Shown: positions 15,846 to 24,905, numbered from the stretch's first letter. The stretch: 64,000 nt of DNA from Umezawaea sp049997955 (GCA_049997955.1 JAEBDY010000006.1:434001-498000); one strand, 5' to 3'. Program-made: numbers and translations. The notes: generated by a model from the sequence alone, not told the origin.

Positions 15846-18617
15846 GTGAGCAGGCGCGACGAGCGCCGCAGGAAGATCGAGGACTCCTTCGAGGAGTTCC
15901 GCCTCTCCGTGGCGGCCGCGCTGGGCAACGCCTCGCGCGAGCACCGCGAGCTGGCGGACGAGCGCGCCCGCGACATGTTCGAGGTCATGCTGCGCGGAGA
16001 AGGCGTCGACCGGGCCCTCCAGGACCCGCTGCTGGCGGGCGCGTTGGCCAACCCGGCGTTCTCCAGCAGGCTAGCGCGGGCGCTGATGGACCGCGTGGAC
16101 GCGTTCCGCACGTGGTCGGAACGCGGCCCGGAGCAGCTGTCCTCCCTGGTGCGCGGTGCCTCCCCCGGCCCGGCGTCGTGGCCGCACGAGTCGTGGCTCG
16201 GCGACGCGGGCAGCGCCGACGGCGCGACCGTGCCGGAGCTCTGGCGCATCGGAACGGGCGTCGTGCGCAGCGCGCCCGAGCAGCAGCCGTTCCCCGTGGC
16301 GGTTCCCCTGCTCGACCAGTCGCACCTGCACGTGGCGTCCACTCCGGCCAGTCGGCACCAGGCGGACGAACTGGTGGAGAACCTGCTGCTGCGGGTGCTC
16401 AGCTACTTCCAGCCCGGCCTCGTCCACGTGCACGTGTGGGACGTCAACCAGCTGACCGGCTCGCTGCCGGGGCTGTACCCGTTGACCCGCGCGGGTTTGC
16501 TGACCGTGCACGACCCGTCGCGGCTGCACGAGCTGCTGGACGAGCTGTCGGACCACATCCGCCGCGTGCACACCAGCGTGCTGGTCGACGGGCACCTGTC
16601 GGTGCGCGCGGTCAGCGGCTCCGGGCGGCGCACCGAACCGTGGCGGATCGCGGTCCTCTTCGGCAACCGGCACGCCTTGAAGGAGGAGCAGCAGCAACAG
16701 CTGCAACGCGTGGCGCGCAACGGTTTGGCCTGCGGCATCGTGCTGATGATCGTGGACATCCCGATCACGGTGAACTCGCCGATCGAGACCGTGACGCTGG
16801 CCGCCGACCAGACCGCGACCTGCACCATGACCGGCAAGCACGTGGCCGTGGCGCTCGACCCGCCGTTCCCGCGCACCCAGGTGCCGAGGGCGTGCGCGGT
16901 CATCGCGGAGAAGCGCGAGGAACGCCGGTCGCGCTTCGGCACGTTCAAGGACCTGATGCCCGAGCACTGGTGGATGGAGAGCTCCTCGGCGGGTGTCGTC
17001 GCCCCCGTCGGCTACCGGGACGGCGAACCCGTGGCGCTCGGCCTCGGTGACACGTCGCCGCACGCCCTCATCGGCGGGCCCAGCGGTTCGGGCAAGACGA
17101 ACTTCCTCTACGCCATGCTCGGCAGCCTCGCCGCCCGGTACTCGCCGGACGAGCTGGAGCTGTACGTGCTGGACTTCAAGGAGGGCGTGTCGTTCGCGCA
17201 GTTCGCGCCGGGCCGCAAGGACCCGAGCTGGCTGCCGCACGCCCGCCTGGTCGGCGTGAACGTGAACACCGACCGCGAGTTCGGCGTGGCGCTGCTGAAG
17301 TTCCTCTCCGACGAGATGCGCAGGCGCGCGGACGCCGCGAAGCAGCACGAGGTCACGAAGCTGGAGCAGCTGCGCGCCGAGGACCCGCACGGCCGGTGGC
17401 CGCGGATCGTCGCGGTGATCGACGAGTTCCAGTACCTGTTCGGCGAACGCGACCACGTCACGCAGCAGGCGACCCAGCTGCTGGAGGACGTGGCGCGGCG
17501 CGGTCGTTCGCAGGGCATCCACCTGGTGCTGTGCAGCCAGGACGTGGCGGGCATCGAGGGTTTCTGGGGCAAGTCCGCCATCTTCGAGCAGTTCACCGTC
17601 CGCGTCGCGCTGCCCAAGGCGCGCCGGGTGCTGGCCGAGCCGCAGAACGACGCGGCCGTCGAACTCCCGCGCTGGCACGCGGTCGTGAACCACGAGTCCG
17701 GTGTGCGGCACGGCAACGAGACCGCGCGCATCCCGGACTCGACCAGCAAGGGCACGTTCGACCACCTCCAGCGGGAGCTGCACCAGCTCCGCAGCCCCGA
17801 CCTGGAGGAGCCGATCCTGTTCGACGGCAGCAGGGTTCCCGCGCTGCACGCCGCGCACGACTTCCGGATGCTGCACCCCGGCGACGCCACGCCGACCGTG
17901 CTGCTGGGCCAGGTCATCGACGTGGCGGGCAGCGCGGCCAAGGTGCGGCTGGCCCGCACACCTGGCCGCAACGTCGCCGTCATCGGCTCGCTGCACCAGG
18001 ACGCGGCGGCCGTGCTCGGCGCGGCGGCGCTCTCCCTCGGCAGGCAGAACCTCCCGCACGAGGCCACGTTCACCCTTGGCTGTCTGGTGGACGAGGCCCT
18101 GCCTGCCGCGCAGAAGCTCGCCAAGCAGCTCGGCGTCGAGGGGTACGACGCCGAAGTCGTGTACATCGACGGGATCCGAGATGTGCTTGACCGCACGGCG
18201 AAGCGGCTCACGCAGACCATCACCGGTGACTCGATCGCAGCGCCCGAACCGCACTACCTCGTGCTGTACGCCGTCGACGCGGCGCACAGCAGGTTGGAGC
18301 AGAAGGACCCGACGACGCGGGCGTCCGGAGTGGACAGCCTGCGCACCGTCCTGAAGCACGGCCCGGAGAACCGCACCCACGTGCTCGGCTGGTGGCGTGG
18401 CGTGCAGCGGCTCAAGAGCAGCCTCCCGCCGGGCGTGTACGACGACATCGGCGCGTGGGTCGCCTTCGACGTCCAGGGCAAGGAACTGATCTCGCTCGGC
18501 CCGGAGCAGGTCATGGCGTGGTCCCCACGACCGCGGCGCGGCCTGTACTTCGACCGGTTCGAGCACTCACGTCCGCAGGTGGTCATTCCGTTCGACACGG
18601 GGGAGGACATCTCATGA
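15846..18617 (+). CDS. FtsK/SpoIIIE-type ATPase, soluble, three ATPase-like modules
   Basis: 923 aa from GTG 15846. Helical N-terminus (1-110) then three modules. Module 1 (about 150-330) looks like a degenerate P-loop domain (VHVHVWDVNQLTG; RIAVLFGNRHAL; GIVLMIVDIPI). Module 2 (about 380-640) is active: Walker A GGPSGSGKT at 410-418, VLDFKEGVSF, Walker B VAVIDEFQYLF with D526-E527, and LVLCSQDVAGIE. Module 3 (about 680-900) has a worn P-loop (VAVIGSLHQDAAAVLG) and a Walker B-like strand (YLVLYAVDAAH). There is no transmembrane segment and no winged-helix gamma domain, unlike chromosomal FtsK. The EccC ATPases of type VII secretion also have tandem modules with some degenerate, but anchor in the membrane. 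Cargo, protein or DNA, is unknown. Confidence 0.85.
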   Translation: MSRRDERRRKIEDSFEEFRLSVAAALGNASREHRELADERARDMFEVMLRGEGVDRALQDPLLAGALANPAFSSRLARALMDRVDAFRTWSERGPEQLSSLVRGASPGPASWPHESWLGDAGSADGATVPELWRIGTGVVRSAPEQQPFPVAVPLLDQSHLHVASTPASRHQADELVENLLLRVLSYFQPGLVHVHVWDVNQLTGSLPGLYPLTRAGLLTVHDPSRLHELLDELSDHIRRVHTSVLVDGHLSVRAVSGSGRRTEPWRIAVLFGNRHALKEEQQQQLQRVARNGLACGIVLMIVDIPITVNSPIETVTLAADQTATCTMTGKHVAVALDPPFPRTQVPRACAVIAEKREERRSRFGTFKDLMPEHWWMESSSAGVVAPVGYRDGEPVALGLGDTSPHALIGGPSGSGKTNFLYAMLGSLAARYSPDELELYVLDFKEGVSFAQFAPGRKDPSWLPHARLVGVNVNTDREFGVALLKFLSDEMRRRADAAKQHEVTKLEQLRAEDPHGRWPRIVAVIDEFQYLFGERDHVTQQATQLLEDVARRGRSQGIHLVLCSQDVAGIEGFWGKSAIFEQFTVRVALPKARRVLAEPQNDAAVELPRWHAVVNHESGVRHGNETARIPDSTSKGTFDHLQRELHQLRSPDLEEPILFDGSRVPALHAAHDFRMLHPGDATPTVLLGQVIDVAGSAAKVRLARTPGRNVAVIGSLHQDAAAVLGAAALSLGRQNLPHEATFTLGCLVDEALPAAQKLAKQLGVEGYDAEVVYIDGIRDVLDRTAKRLTQTITGDSIAAPEPHYLVLYAVDAAHSRLEQKDPTTRASGVDSLRTVLKHGPENRTHVLGWWRGVQRLKSSLPPGVYDDIGAWVAFDVQGKELISLGPEQVMAWSPRPRRGLYFDRFEHSRPQVVIPFDTGEDIS

Positions 18618-19069
18618 ACACGCAACCCAACGGCACGTGCGACTTCTCGATGGTTCCCCAGCAGCGCACCGGTGACGTCAAGCAGCACGCGCCGGAGCCG
18701 GAGGTCCGCTCCGCGGTCGAGCGGTACAAGGAGGTGATCGGCTCCGCCGGTGAGGCGATCGCCGCGATGCGCGCCCACGACGAGGAGCGCGTGGCGGATC
18801 TCGTCGCCGGGCTCGCCGAGTCGCAGGACCGGATGGCCGAGGTCATCGAGCGCGAGAAGGTCGTCAGGCTCGGCGTCGCCCTGCACTGGGAGTCCGCCGT
18901 GGAGGCGCTGTGGGAGGAGCGCTGGATGAAGATGCGCCCGATGCCGAAGCCGGACGAGCGCGTTCCGGCGCGCGACCAGCGCGAGTACAACACCGCGATG
19001 GACGTCGCGTACCAGGCGTTGGAGGAGTCGCTGCAGAAGCGCACCCTGTTGCGGCGCAAGAAGGAGTGA
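18614..19069 (+). CDS. Uncharacterised 151-aa helical protein, last gene of FtsK cassette
   Basis: Starts at ATG 18614, overlapping the FtsK stop (ATGA), so it is translationally coupled. Residues 28-90 form a long charged helix (YKEVIGSAGEAIAAMRAHDE, then ERVADLVAGLAESQDRMAEV); a tryptophan-containing segment (LHWESAVEALWEERWMKMRP) follows, and the C-terminus is basic (KRTLLRRKKE). No catalytic motif or membrane segment. Tight coupling argues for a stoichiometric partner of the ATPase. Family not recognised. Confidence 0.75.
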   Translation: MNTQPNGTCDFSMVPQQRTGDVKQHAPEPEVRSAVERYKEVIGSAGEAIAAMRAHDEERVADLVAGLAESQDRMAEVIEREKVVRLGVALHWESAVEALWEERWMKMRPMPKPDERVPARDQREYNTAMDVAYQALEESLQKRTLLRRKKE

Positions 19070-19087
19070 GCAGAGGTCGCGGCGGGC

Positions 19088-21307
19088 TCATTCGTCGGAA
19101 CGGGACACGGCGGTCACCTTCCGCAGCACCGGTCCGCACGACGCCGCTGCCACCAGCGCCACCACGAGCCCCAGGGCGATCGGGGCCGCGAGCCAGGGTG
19201 TGAAGACGACCTGCTCACCCCTGGTGATGGTGGTCAGCCCCGCTCCGACGGCGGCGCCCGCGGCACCGGCGACCGCGGTCGCCAGCAGCACCGGCAGCAC
19301 GACCTCGGTGCGCAACGCCCTGGTCAGCACCCGCACCGGTGCCCCGGCGGCGACCAGTGCGGCGAAGGTGCGACGGCGGTCGACCACCGAACCCGCCGCG
19401 GCCAGGGTGGCGGAGACGGCGCCGAGCGTCGTGGCGATGACCAGGCCGATGACGGTGGCGCGCACCAGGTCCTCGCCCAGCGCGTCGCCCTCCAGGTCCA
19501 CCTTCCGGTTGCTCACGACGGCCGCGCCGGGGAACGCGCGGAGCAGGGCGTTCTGCACCACCGCCCGGTTGCCGGGCTCAGTCACCACGGCGACGCTGCT
19601 CGGCGCGGCGGTCAGGCCGGGGATCAGCGCCGGGTCGATGAAGACGTAGGAACGGCCCGAGGTCACCTGGTACACGCGCACCGGCAGGTTGGGCGGCACG
19701 GCGAGCGACGAGGCCGGGTCGCGGGTGTCCAGGGTCATCCTGGCACCGCCCTTGAGGCGGTCGACCTGCCACTCCGGGGCGTAGACCATCGGGGCCGACG
19801 CGCAGATGCCGTCGGCCAGTGCGGCGAGGACCTCCGCGGCTTCCCGGCAGGGCGCGATGAGCACGTCGGCTCCTGCCTCCTCGGGGTGGTCGGTCAGGGT
19901 CGCGTAGCCGGTGACCAGGGGGACGACCGCGCCGGTGACGCCGCGCCGGCCGAGTTCGGCGCGCAGGGCCGCGATCTGGGGTTCTCCGCCGCCGACCGAC
20001 TCGGCGACCAGCACGTCGTCGCGCCAGGTGCCGTCGCTGTGCTCGACCTGCCGGTCCAGCGCGGGGAACAAGACCAGCGCCATGGACGCCGTGAACACCG
20101 CGAGCACCACCCCGGCGGCGCTGCGGAACGCGGCTTTCGGGTCGTCGCCGAGCCGTCGGCCCGCGAGCAGCGTGGACGGCTTGCGCCACGACGCGGTGAA
20201 GAACCTCCCGACCGCGGCGGTCACCAGGGGACCCGCCAGGACCAGGGCGGAGGCGACCGCCGCGAGTCCGATGAGGACGGTCGTCGGGCCGCTTTCCCGC
20301 GCCGCGCCCAGGCCGGCGAAGAACACGAACCCGGCGCCCACGAGCAGGACGAGCCGCACCGGGCTCGGGCCGCGGGTGCGGTGCCGCTGGGCCGCGCCGA
20401 GCGGGCGCGTGACGACCCGGCGGAGGCCGAGCACGGCGGACGCGACGACGAGCACCGGGGCGAGGACGGCCACCAGCACCACGACGAGCGGGCTCGCGGT
20501 GAAGTCGTCCGGCAGCCACGTGCCGCCGTCCCAGGGGATGCGCGCGGTCAGGTGGCGCAGCGGGAGGGAGGCCACCACGCCGAGCGCACTGCCCGCGACC
20601 GCGGCGACGGCGGTCTCGGTGGCGGTCATGGCGATCACCTGGCCCGGCGTCGCGCCCGCCAGCCGGAGCGCGGCGAGCCTGCGTTCGCGTCGGGCCGCGG
20701 TGAGTCGGGCGGCGGACGCCACGAGCACCAGGCACGGCACGACGAGCACGACCAGGCCGATCCTGGTCAGAAGGTGGAGCAGGCCGTCGCTGGTGTCGAC
20801 CACGGCGGGGCCGAGCAGGTCGGGGCGGTGGAACCCGTACAGGGAACCGGGTTCGTGGCCGATGATCGCGACCAGCTCGTCCGGGTGCTTGAGCGCTTCC
20901 TGGCCGAGGGAGCCGATCACCTTGTCGGAGAACCGGTCCCCGGTGTCGAGCGCCGCCAACGCGGGTGACAGCAGCACCTCGCCGGGGCCGGGCACGAACG
21001 GGATCCCCGCGGCCACGGGGACTCCGGGCCGCAGCGCCGCCACGTCGAACCGCTCCACCAGCTCGCCGCCGAGGTCGTCCCGGTTGTGCGCGACCACCAC
21101 GGCCGCGCGGGGGTCGTCGGCGCTCACCGCGGTCGCGCCGCCCCGCCAGCTCTCCCGTTCGGCCCGGCCCTGCAACGCGTCCGGCGCGGCCAGCAGCCAC
21201 AGCACCAGCACGACGCCCAGCGCGACCCCGATCGCCACGAACACGGCGGACACCCGGCTGCGGGTGTCCGCCCGCAGCACCGCGACCGCGAGGCGGACGG
21301 GGTTCAC
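19088..21307 (-). CDS. FtsX-like ABC transporter permease
   Basis: 739 aa. The N-terminal membrane segment (VSAVFVAIGVALGVVLVLWL) is followed by an extracytoplasmic domain, then three membrane segments around residues 180-290 with the MacB/FtsX signature AALRLAGATPGQVIAMTA, and a second FtsX set at the C-terminus (AALVAAGAPVRVLTRAL). Two FtsX domains with a large external loop are typical of actinobacterial antimicrobial-peptide or lipid exporters. GTG start overlaps the TGA of the ATPase gene (GTGA). It converges with the FtsK cassette, 18 bp apart. Its partner two-component system is probably the divergent pair at 22145-23988. Confidence 0.88.
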   Translation of the reverse strand: MNPVRLAVAVLRADTRSRVSAVFVAIGVALGVVLVLWLLAAPDALQGRAERESWRGGATAVSADDPRAAVVVAHNRDDLGGELVERFDVAALRPGVPVAAGIPFVPGPGEVLLSPALAALDTGDRFSDKVIGSLGQEALKHPDELVAIIGHEPGSLYGFHRPDLLGPAVVDTSDGLLHLLTRIGLVVLVVPCLVLVASAARLTAARRERRLAALRLAGATPGQVIAMTATETAVAAVAGSALGVVASLPLRHLTARIPWDGGTWLPDDFTASPLVVVLVAVLAPVLVVASAVLGLRRVVTRPLGAAQRHRTRGPSPVRLVLLVGAGFVFFAGLGAARESGPTTVLIGLAAVASALVLAGPLVTAAVGRFFTASWRKPSTLLAGRRLGDDPKAAFRSAAGVVLAVFTASMALVLFPALDRQVEHSDGTWRDDVLVAESVGGGEPQIAALRAELGRRGVTGAVVPLVTGYATLTDHPEEAGADVLIAPCREAAEVLAALADGICASAPMVYAPEWQVDRLKGGARMTLDTRDPASSLAVPPNLPVRVYQVTSGRSYVFIDPALIPGLTAAPSSVAVVTEPGNRAVVQNALLRAFPGAAVVSNRKVDLEGDALGEDLVRATVIGLVIATTLGAVSATLAAAGSVVDRRRTFAALVAAGAPVRVLTRALRTEVVLPVLLATAVAGAAGAAVGAGLTTITRGEQVVFTPWLAAPIALGLVVALVAAASCGPVLRKVTAVSRSDE

Positions 21308-21993
21308 GCCGCGACCGTCGAGGTGGTGCGGCCGTCGCGCAGCTCCACGATCCGCTGGGCCCGTGCGGCGACGGCCTGGTCGTGGGTCACCACGATGACG
21401 GCGGCGCCGGTCTGGTGGGCGGCTTCCAGCAGCGAGGTCACCATCTCCTGGCCGGTTCGGGTGTCGAGGGCGCCGGTCGGCTCGTCGGCGAAGACCACCT
21501 TCGGCCGGTGGACCAGCGCGCGGGCGATGGCGACCCGCTGGGCCTGCCCGCCGGACAGCTCGCCGGGCCGCCGCCGTTCCAGCCCTTCCAGCCCGAGCCG
21601 GGCCATCCAGTCGCGGGCAGCGCCCAGCGCGTCGTCGCGGGAAGCGCCGCCCAGCAGCAGCGGCAGCGCGGCGTTCTCCTCGGCGGTCAGCTCGTCGACC
21701 AGCAGCCCGGACTGGAACACGAACCCGAACGCGCTGCGGCGCAGCAGGCTCCGGTCCTTCTCCCCGAGGGTGGTGATCGGCTTGCCGCTCAGGAACACCT
21801 CGCCGCCGTCGGCGGGCAGCACGCCGGACAGCACGTGCAGCAGGCTGGACTTGCCGGAGCCGGACGGCCCGACGATCGCGACCACGTCACCGGCCCGCAC
21901 GGTGATGTCGACCCCGGCGAGCGCGTGCACCTCCCCGTACCGCTTGACCAGGCCCCTGCCCGCCAGCACCGGGTGGTTGTCGTTCTGGGTCAC
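21304..21993 (-). CDS. ABC transporter ATPase (LolD/MacB type)
   Basis: 229 aa. Walker A GPSGSGKSS, Q-loop in FGFVFQSGLL, signature LSGGQAQRVAIARAL, Walker B VVFADEP with TGALD, H-loop VVTHD: all intact. It is the first gene of a two-gene exporter operon with the FtsX-like permease. The 151 bp upstream, shared with the divergent histidine kinase, carry direct GATGACCGA repeats that may be a regulator site. Confidence 0.92.
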   Translation of the reverse strand: MTQNDNHPVLAGRGLVKRYGEVHALAGVDITVRAGDVVAIVGPSGSGKSSLLHVLSGVLPADGGEVFLSGKPITTLGEKDRSLLRRSAFGFVFQSGLLVDELTAEENAALPLLLGGASRDDALGAARDWMARLGLEGLERRRPGELSGGQAQRVAIARALVHRPKVVFADEPTGALDTRTGQEMVTSLLEAAHQTGAAVIVVTHDQAVAARAQRIVELRDGRTTSTVAA

Positions 21994-22084
21994 CGTCCGC
22001 CTCCTGCTCGTCTCGCCTGCCGGACCAGGGTCGCGGGCCGGGGGTGTCCGGCACTTCGGCCGACAGGGTCGGCGGTATCGGCCG

Positions 22085-22109
22085 GATGACCGAGACCGGT
22101 GATGACCGA
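22085..22109. promoter_or_regulatory. Direct repeat in the divergent ABC/histidine kinase promoter
   Basis: GATGACCGA occurs at 22085-22093 and again at 22101-22109, a 16-bp period, between the starts of the ABC ATPase (21993, minus) and the histidine kinase (22145, plus). Such short direct repeats are compatible with a NarL-type response regulator dimer site. Inference only. Confidence 0.35.
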
Positions 22110-22144
22110 TCGGCCGACGGCGGTGGGCGCGCCGGGGTCGTAGC

Positions 22145-23344
22145 GTGTCCGGCGTGGACGGACTACTGGCCCGTGGGCGGGCGTGGACGTACGGCCTGTG
22201 GCCCGTCGCGGGCTTGTTCGCGGTCGTGCTGGCGTTCGAGTGGGCGCTGTTCCGCTACGAGGGCTACCGCGCGCTGCTCGCGTGGACGCCGACGGCGCTG
22301 ACGTGCCTGTTCGCCGTGCTGGCCGTGCGGAAGCCGGTGGCGGCGTCGATCGGGGCGGCCGGGACGGTGCTGCTGTCCACCTGGTGGGCGCACCTTCTCG
22401 ACGCGTTGACGCTGGCGTACTTCAGCCCCCTGTCGCCCGCCGAGACGCTCGCCTGCATGGTGATCACCGCCGTGGTGGTGCGGCAGCGCCCCGGCGAGCA
22501 GTCCGCGATCGCGGTGGCCCTGATGGTCGCCGCGGCCTTCTACGCCGCGATCACCCGCACCACCAGCCCGTCCTACGACGTCCAGGACCCGTCGGACCTG
22601 TTCCCCACCGCGATGCTGCTGGTGCTGGCGGTCGGCACGGGCCTGTACTTCCGGGCCCGCGACAAGGACCGGGAGCGGTCGATCCACCTGGCCGTGTCGG
22701 CCGCGCAGCAGGAGGAGCGCATCGCTCTGGCCCGCGAGCTGCACGACGTGGTCGCGCACCACGTGACCGGGATCGTGGTGCAGGCGCAGGCCGCGCTGAC
22801 CGTGGCGGACTCCGATCCGCTCGCCGCGCACCGGCTGCTGCCCGGCATCGAACGCAGCGGCAGCGACGCGCTGACCGCCATGCGCAGGCTGGTGGGAACC
22901 CTGCGCGACCAGGGGTCGCGGATCGGGTCGGCCGAGGTGGCGACGACGGACCTGGACGCGGACGTGCGGGCCGCGGTGGCGCAGGTCCGCGACGTGGGCA
23001 CGCCGGTGGAGCTGAAGATCGACCTGCCGAGGCCGGTGCCGCCGGAGGTGGCGCGCTCGATCCTGCGGCTGGTGCAGGAGTCCCTGACCAACGTGCAGAA
23101 GCACGCCCGCGACGCGACCGCGGTCGAGGTGGAACTGTCCACATCGGACCGGCACGTCCGGCTGCGCGTCCACGACGACGGCACGGGCCTGCCCGTCGAG
23201 CCGGCGGGCGGGTCGGGCGGCTACGGTCTGATCGGCATGCGGGAACGCGTGGAACTGCTCGGCGGCCTGTTCTCGGCCGGACCGACCGGGGTCCGCGGCT
23301 GGCAGGTGCTGGCGGAACTGCCAGTCGAGGAAGGCGCGCGATGA
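22145..23344 (+). CDS. Sensor histidine kinase, NarX/DesK type
   Basis: 399 aa from GTG 22145 (GTG 22154 is an alternative). Five to six membrane segments fill residues 15-170, with no sizeable external domain, so it senses within or at the membrane. The dimerisation/phosphoacceptor helix is ERIALARELHDVVAHHV with H200 (HisKA_3 family), and the ATPase domain shows QESLTNVQKHA (N box), VHDDGTGL and GYGLIGMRERVELLGG. Stop overlaps the response regulator start. It is divergent from the FtsX-type ABC exporter, the usual arrangement for a kinase controlling an exporter. Confidence 0.92.
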   Translation: MSGVDGLLARGRAWTYGLWPVAGLFAVVLAFEWALFRYEGYRALLAWTPTALTCLFAVLAVRKPVAASIGAAGTVLLSTWWAHLLDALTLAYFSPLSPAETLACMVITAVVVRQRPGEQSAIAVALMVAAAFYAAITRTTSPSYDVQDPSDLFPTAMLLVLAVGTGLYFRARDKDRERSIHLAVSAAQQEERIALARELHDVVAHHVTGIVVQAQAALTVADSDPLAAHRLLPGIERSGSDALTAMRRLVGTLRDQGSRIGSAEVATTDLDADVRAAVAQVRDVGTPVELKIDLPRPVPPEVARSILRLVQESLTNVQKHARDATAVEVELSTSDRHVRLRVHDDGTGLPVEPAGGSGGYGLIGMRERVELLGGLFSAGPTGVRGWQVLAELPVEEGAR

Positions 23345-23988
23345 CGATTCGGGTCCTGATCGCCGACGACCAGGAGATGGTGCGGATCGGGTTCCGGATG
23401 ATCCTGGAGCACCAGGGGGACATCGAGGTGGTCGCCGACGTGCCGGACGGCGTCTCGGCGGTCGCGAAGGCGCGCGAGCTGCGCCCGGACGTGTGCCTGG
23501 TGGACATCCGGATGCCCGGGATCGACGGCCTGGAGGTCACCCGCCGGCTCACCGGGCCCGGCGTGCCGGATCCGATCAAGGTAGTCGTGGTGACCACGTT
23601 CGACCTGGACGAGTACGTGCACACGGCGTTGAGCGCAGGCGCGAGCGGGTTCCTGCTCAAGGACGCGGGCCCGGCGCTGCTGGTCGAGGCCGTGCGCGCG
23701 GCGGTGCGCGGTGACGCGCTGATCTCGCCGCAGATCACCGTCCGGATGCTGTCGCACTTCACCCAGCCCGGCCCGGCGGCGGACCGGCCTGCCGAGCACC
23801 TGACCGAACGCGAGCTGGACGTCGTGCGCGAGGTCGCGAAGGGGTCGACGAACGCCGAGATCGGCGCGGCGCTGTTCCTGTCGCTGTCCACGGTGAAGAC
23901 GCACCTCGCGTCCGTGCAGGGCAAGCTGGGCGTCCGCAACCGCGTGGAGATCGCCTCCTGGGCTTGGCGTTCCGGCCTGCTCTCCTGA
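23341..23988 (+). CDS. Response regulator, NarL/LuxR family
   Basis: 215 aa from ATG 23341, overlapping the kinase TGA (ATGA). Receiver domain with acidic pocket ADD (8-10), phosphoacceptor D55 in CLVDIRMPG, T/S switch in VVVTTFD and lysine in FLLKDAG. The C-terminal LuxR-type HTH is LTERELDVVREVAKGSTNAE followed by LSTVKTHLASVQGKLGV. Likely targets are its own divergent promoter and the ABC genes. Confidence 0.93.
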   Translation: MTIRVLIADDQEMVRIGFRMILEHQGDIEVVADVPDGVSAVAKARELRPDVCLVDIRMPGIDGLEVTRRLTGPGVPDPIKVVVVTTFDLDEYVHTALSAGASGFLLKDAGPALLVEAVRAAVRGDALISPQITVRMLSHFTQPGPAADRPAEHLTERELDVVREVAKGSTNAEIGAALFLSLSTVKTHLASVQGKLGVRNRVEIASWAWRSGLLS

Positions 23989-24000
23989 TCTGATGCGGGC

Positions 24001-24765
24001 ATGCGTGCTCTCCGCTCCCCCGCCGACGTCGCCGAGGCCAGTCCCGACCAGCTCGTCCGCTGGGCCGCGCAGGCCCTGCTGCCCGGCCACCCGACGCCGG
24101 GCGGTGGCGCGTGGGAGCACGGCGGCGCGGTCGGCGTGCACGCGCCGGGCCTGAACCGCCACGACCGCCTCGTGCTCGCCGGTCCTGCCGAGGGGGTCGC
24201 CGCGATCCTGCGCGACCGGGCGCGCGGTTCGGCGCTGCGGCCGCTCGTGGCCACCGACCTGGCCGATCCGGTGCGCGCCCTGCTGCCCGACCTCGTGACG
24301 TGGGCGACCTTCGGGTGGATGGAGCGCACCGGGAGCCTGGCCACCGCGCCGGACGTGCGCTGGCTGCGGGACGACGAGCTGGACGCGGCGGAATCGTTGC
24401 TGCGCAAGGTGAACCCGAACGCTTACGTGCTGCCGCGCGAGCCGGGCGCGCTCCGCTGGGCCGGGTCGTTCGTGGGCGGCGAGCTGGCCGCCGTCGGCGC
24501 GGTCGCCTGGTCCGCGCCGCACGTCGGCTTCCTGGGCGGGGTGGCGACGCACCCGGACTTCCGCCGCCGCGGGCTGTCGCGGGCGCTGTGCTCGTTCGTC
24601 GTCCACGACCTGCTGGAGCGGCACCCGGCGTGCGCGCTGATGGTCGACGGCGGGAACGCGGCGGCCATCTCCGCGTACCGGGGGCTGGGCTTCGCCTACC
24701 GGGGCGTGGCGGTCCTGCTGCCGTCGGCCGTGGCCGCGGCGCTGCCACCGCGGATTCCGGGGTGA
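24001..24765 (+). CDS. GNAT-family acetyltransferase with N-terminal extension
   Basis: 254 aa. The C-terminal GNAT core has AAVGAVAWSAPHVGFLGGVA, then the acetyl-CoA loop HPDFRRRGLSRAL (Q/RxxGxG/A) and a final GNAAAISAYRGLGFAYRG, which is the standard N..A..YR..GF motif. The first 120 residues are a divergent extension often seen in the FR47-like group. Substrate unknown. It starts 12 bp after the response regulator and may be read through, but no functional link is evident. Confidence 0.82.
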   Translation: MRALRSPADVAEASPDQLVRWAAQALLPGHPTPGGGAWEHGGAVGVHAPGLNRHDRLVLAGPAEGVAAILRDRARGSALRPLVATDLADPVRALLPDLVTWATFGWMERTGSLATAPDVRWLRDDELDAAESLLRKVNPNAYVLPREPGALRWAGSFVGGELAAVGAVAWSAPHVGFLGGVATHPDFRRRGLSRALCSFVVHDLLERHPACALMVDGGNAAAISAYRGLGFAYRGVAVLLPSAVAAALPPRIPG

Positions 24766-24843
24766 CTAGGGGTGGCCGACCGCCCGTGCACGGCATCACA
24801 CTCTGGTTCTGCGGTACCGGGAACACCGGCGCAGGCTGGAGGC

Positions 24844-24878
24844 GTTGACTCCTGAGTCAACTACGAGACGATGTAGTT
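24844..24878 (+). promoter_or_regulatory. Two adjacent palindromes before the MDR oxidoreductase
   Basis: GTTGACTC (24844-24851) and GAGTCAAC (24854-24861) form a near-continuous palindrome with a 2-bp centre. AACTAC (24859-24864) and GTAGTT (24873-24878) form a second, overlapping it by 3 bp. TTGACT-AGTCAA half-sites are common for MarR and TetR regulators. The sites lie 28-62 bp before the chosen ATG (24906). No regulator gene is adjacent. Confidence 0.5.
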
Positions 24879-24905
24879 CCGTAAATGAGGAAAGAGGTCG
24901 CCCCC

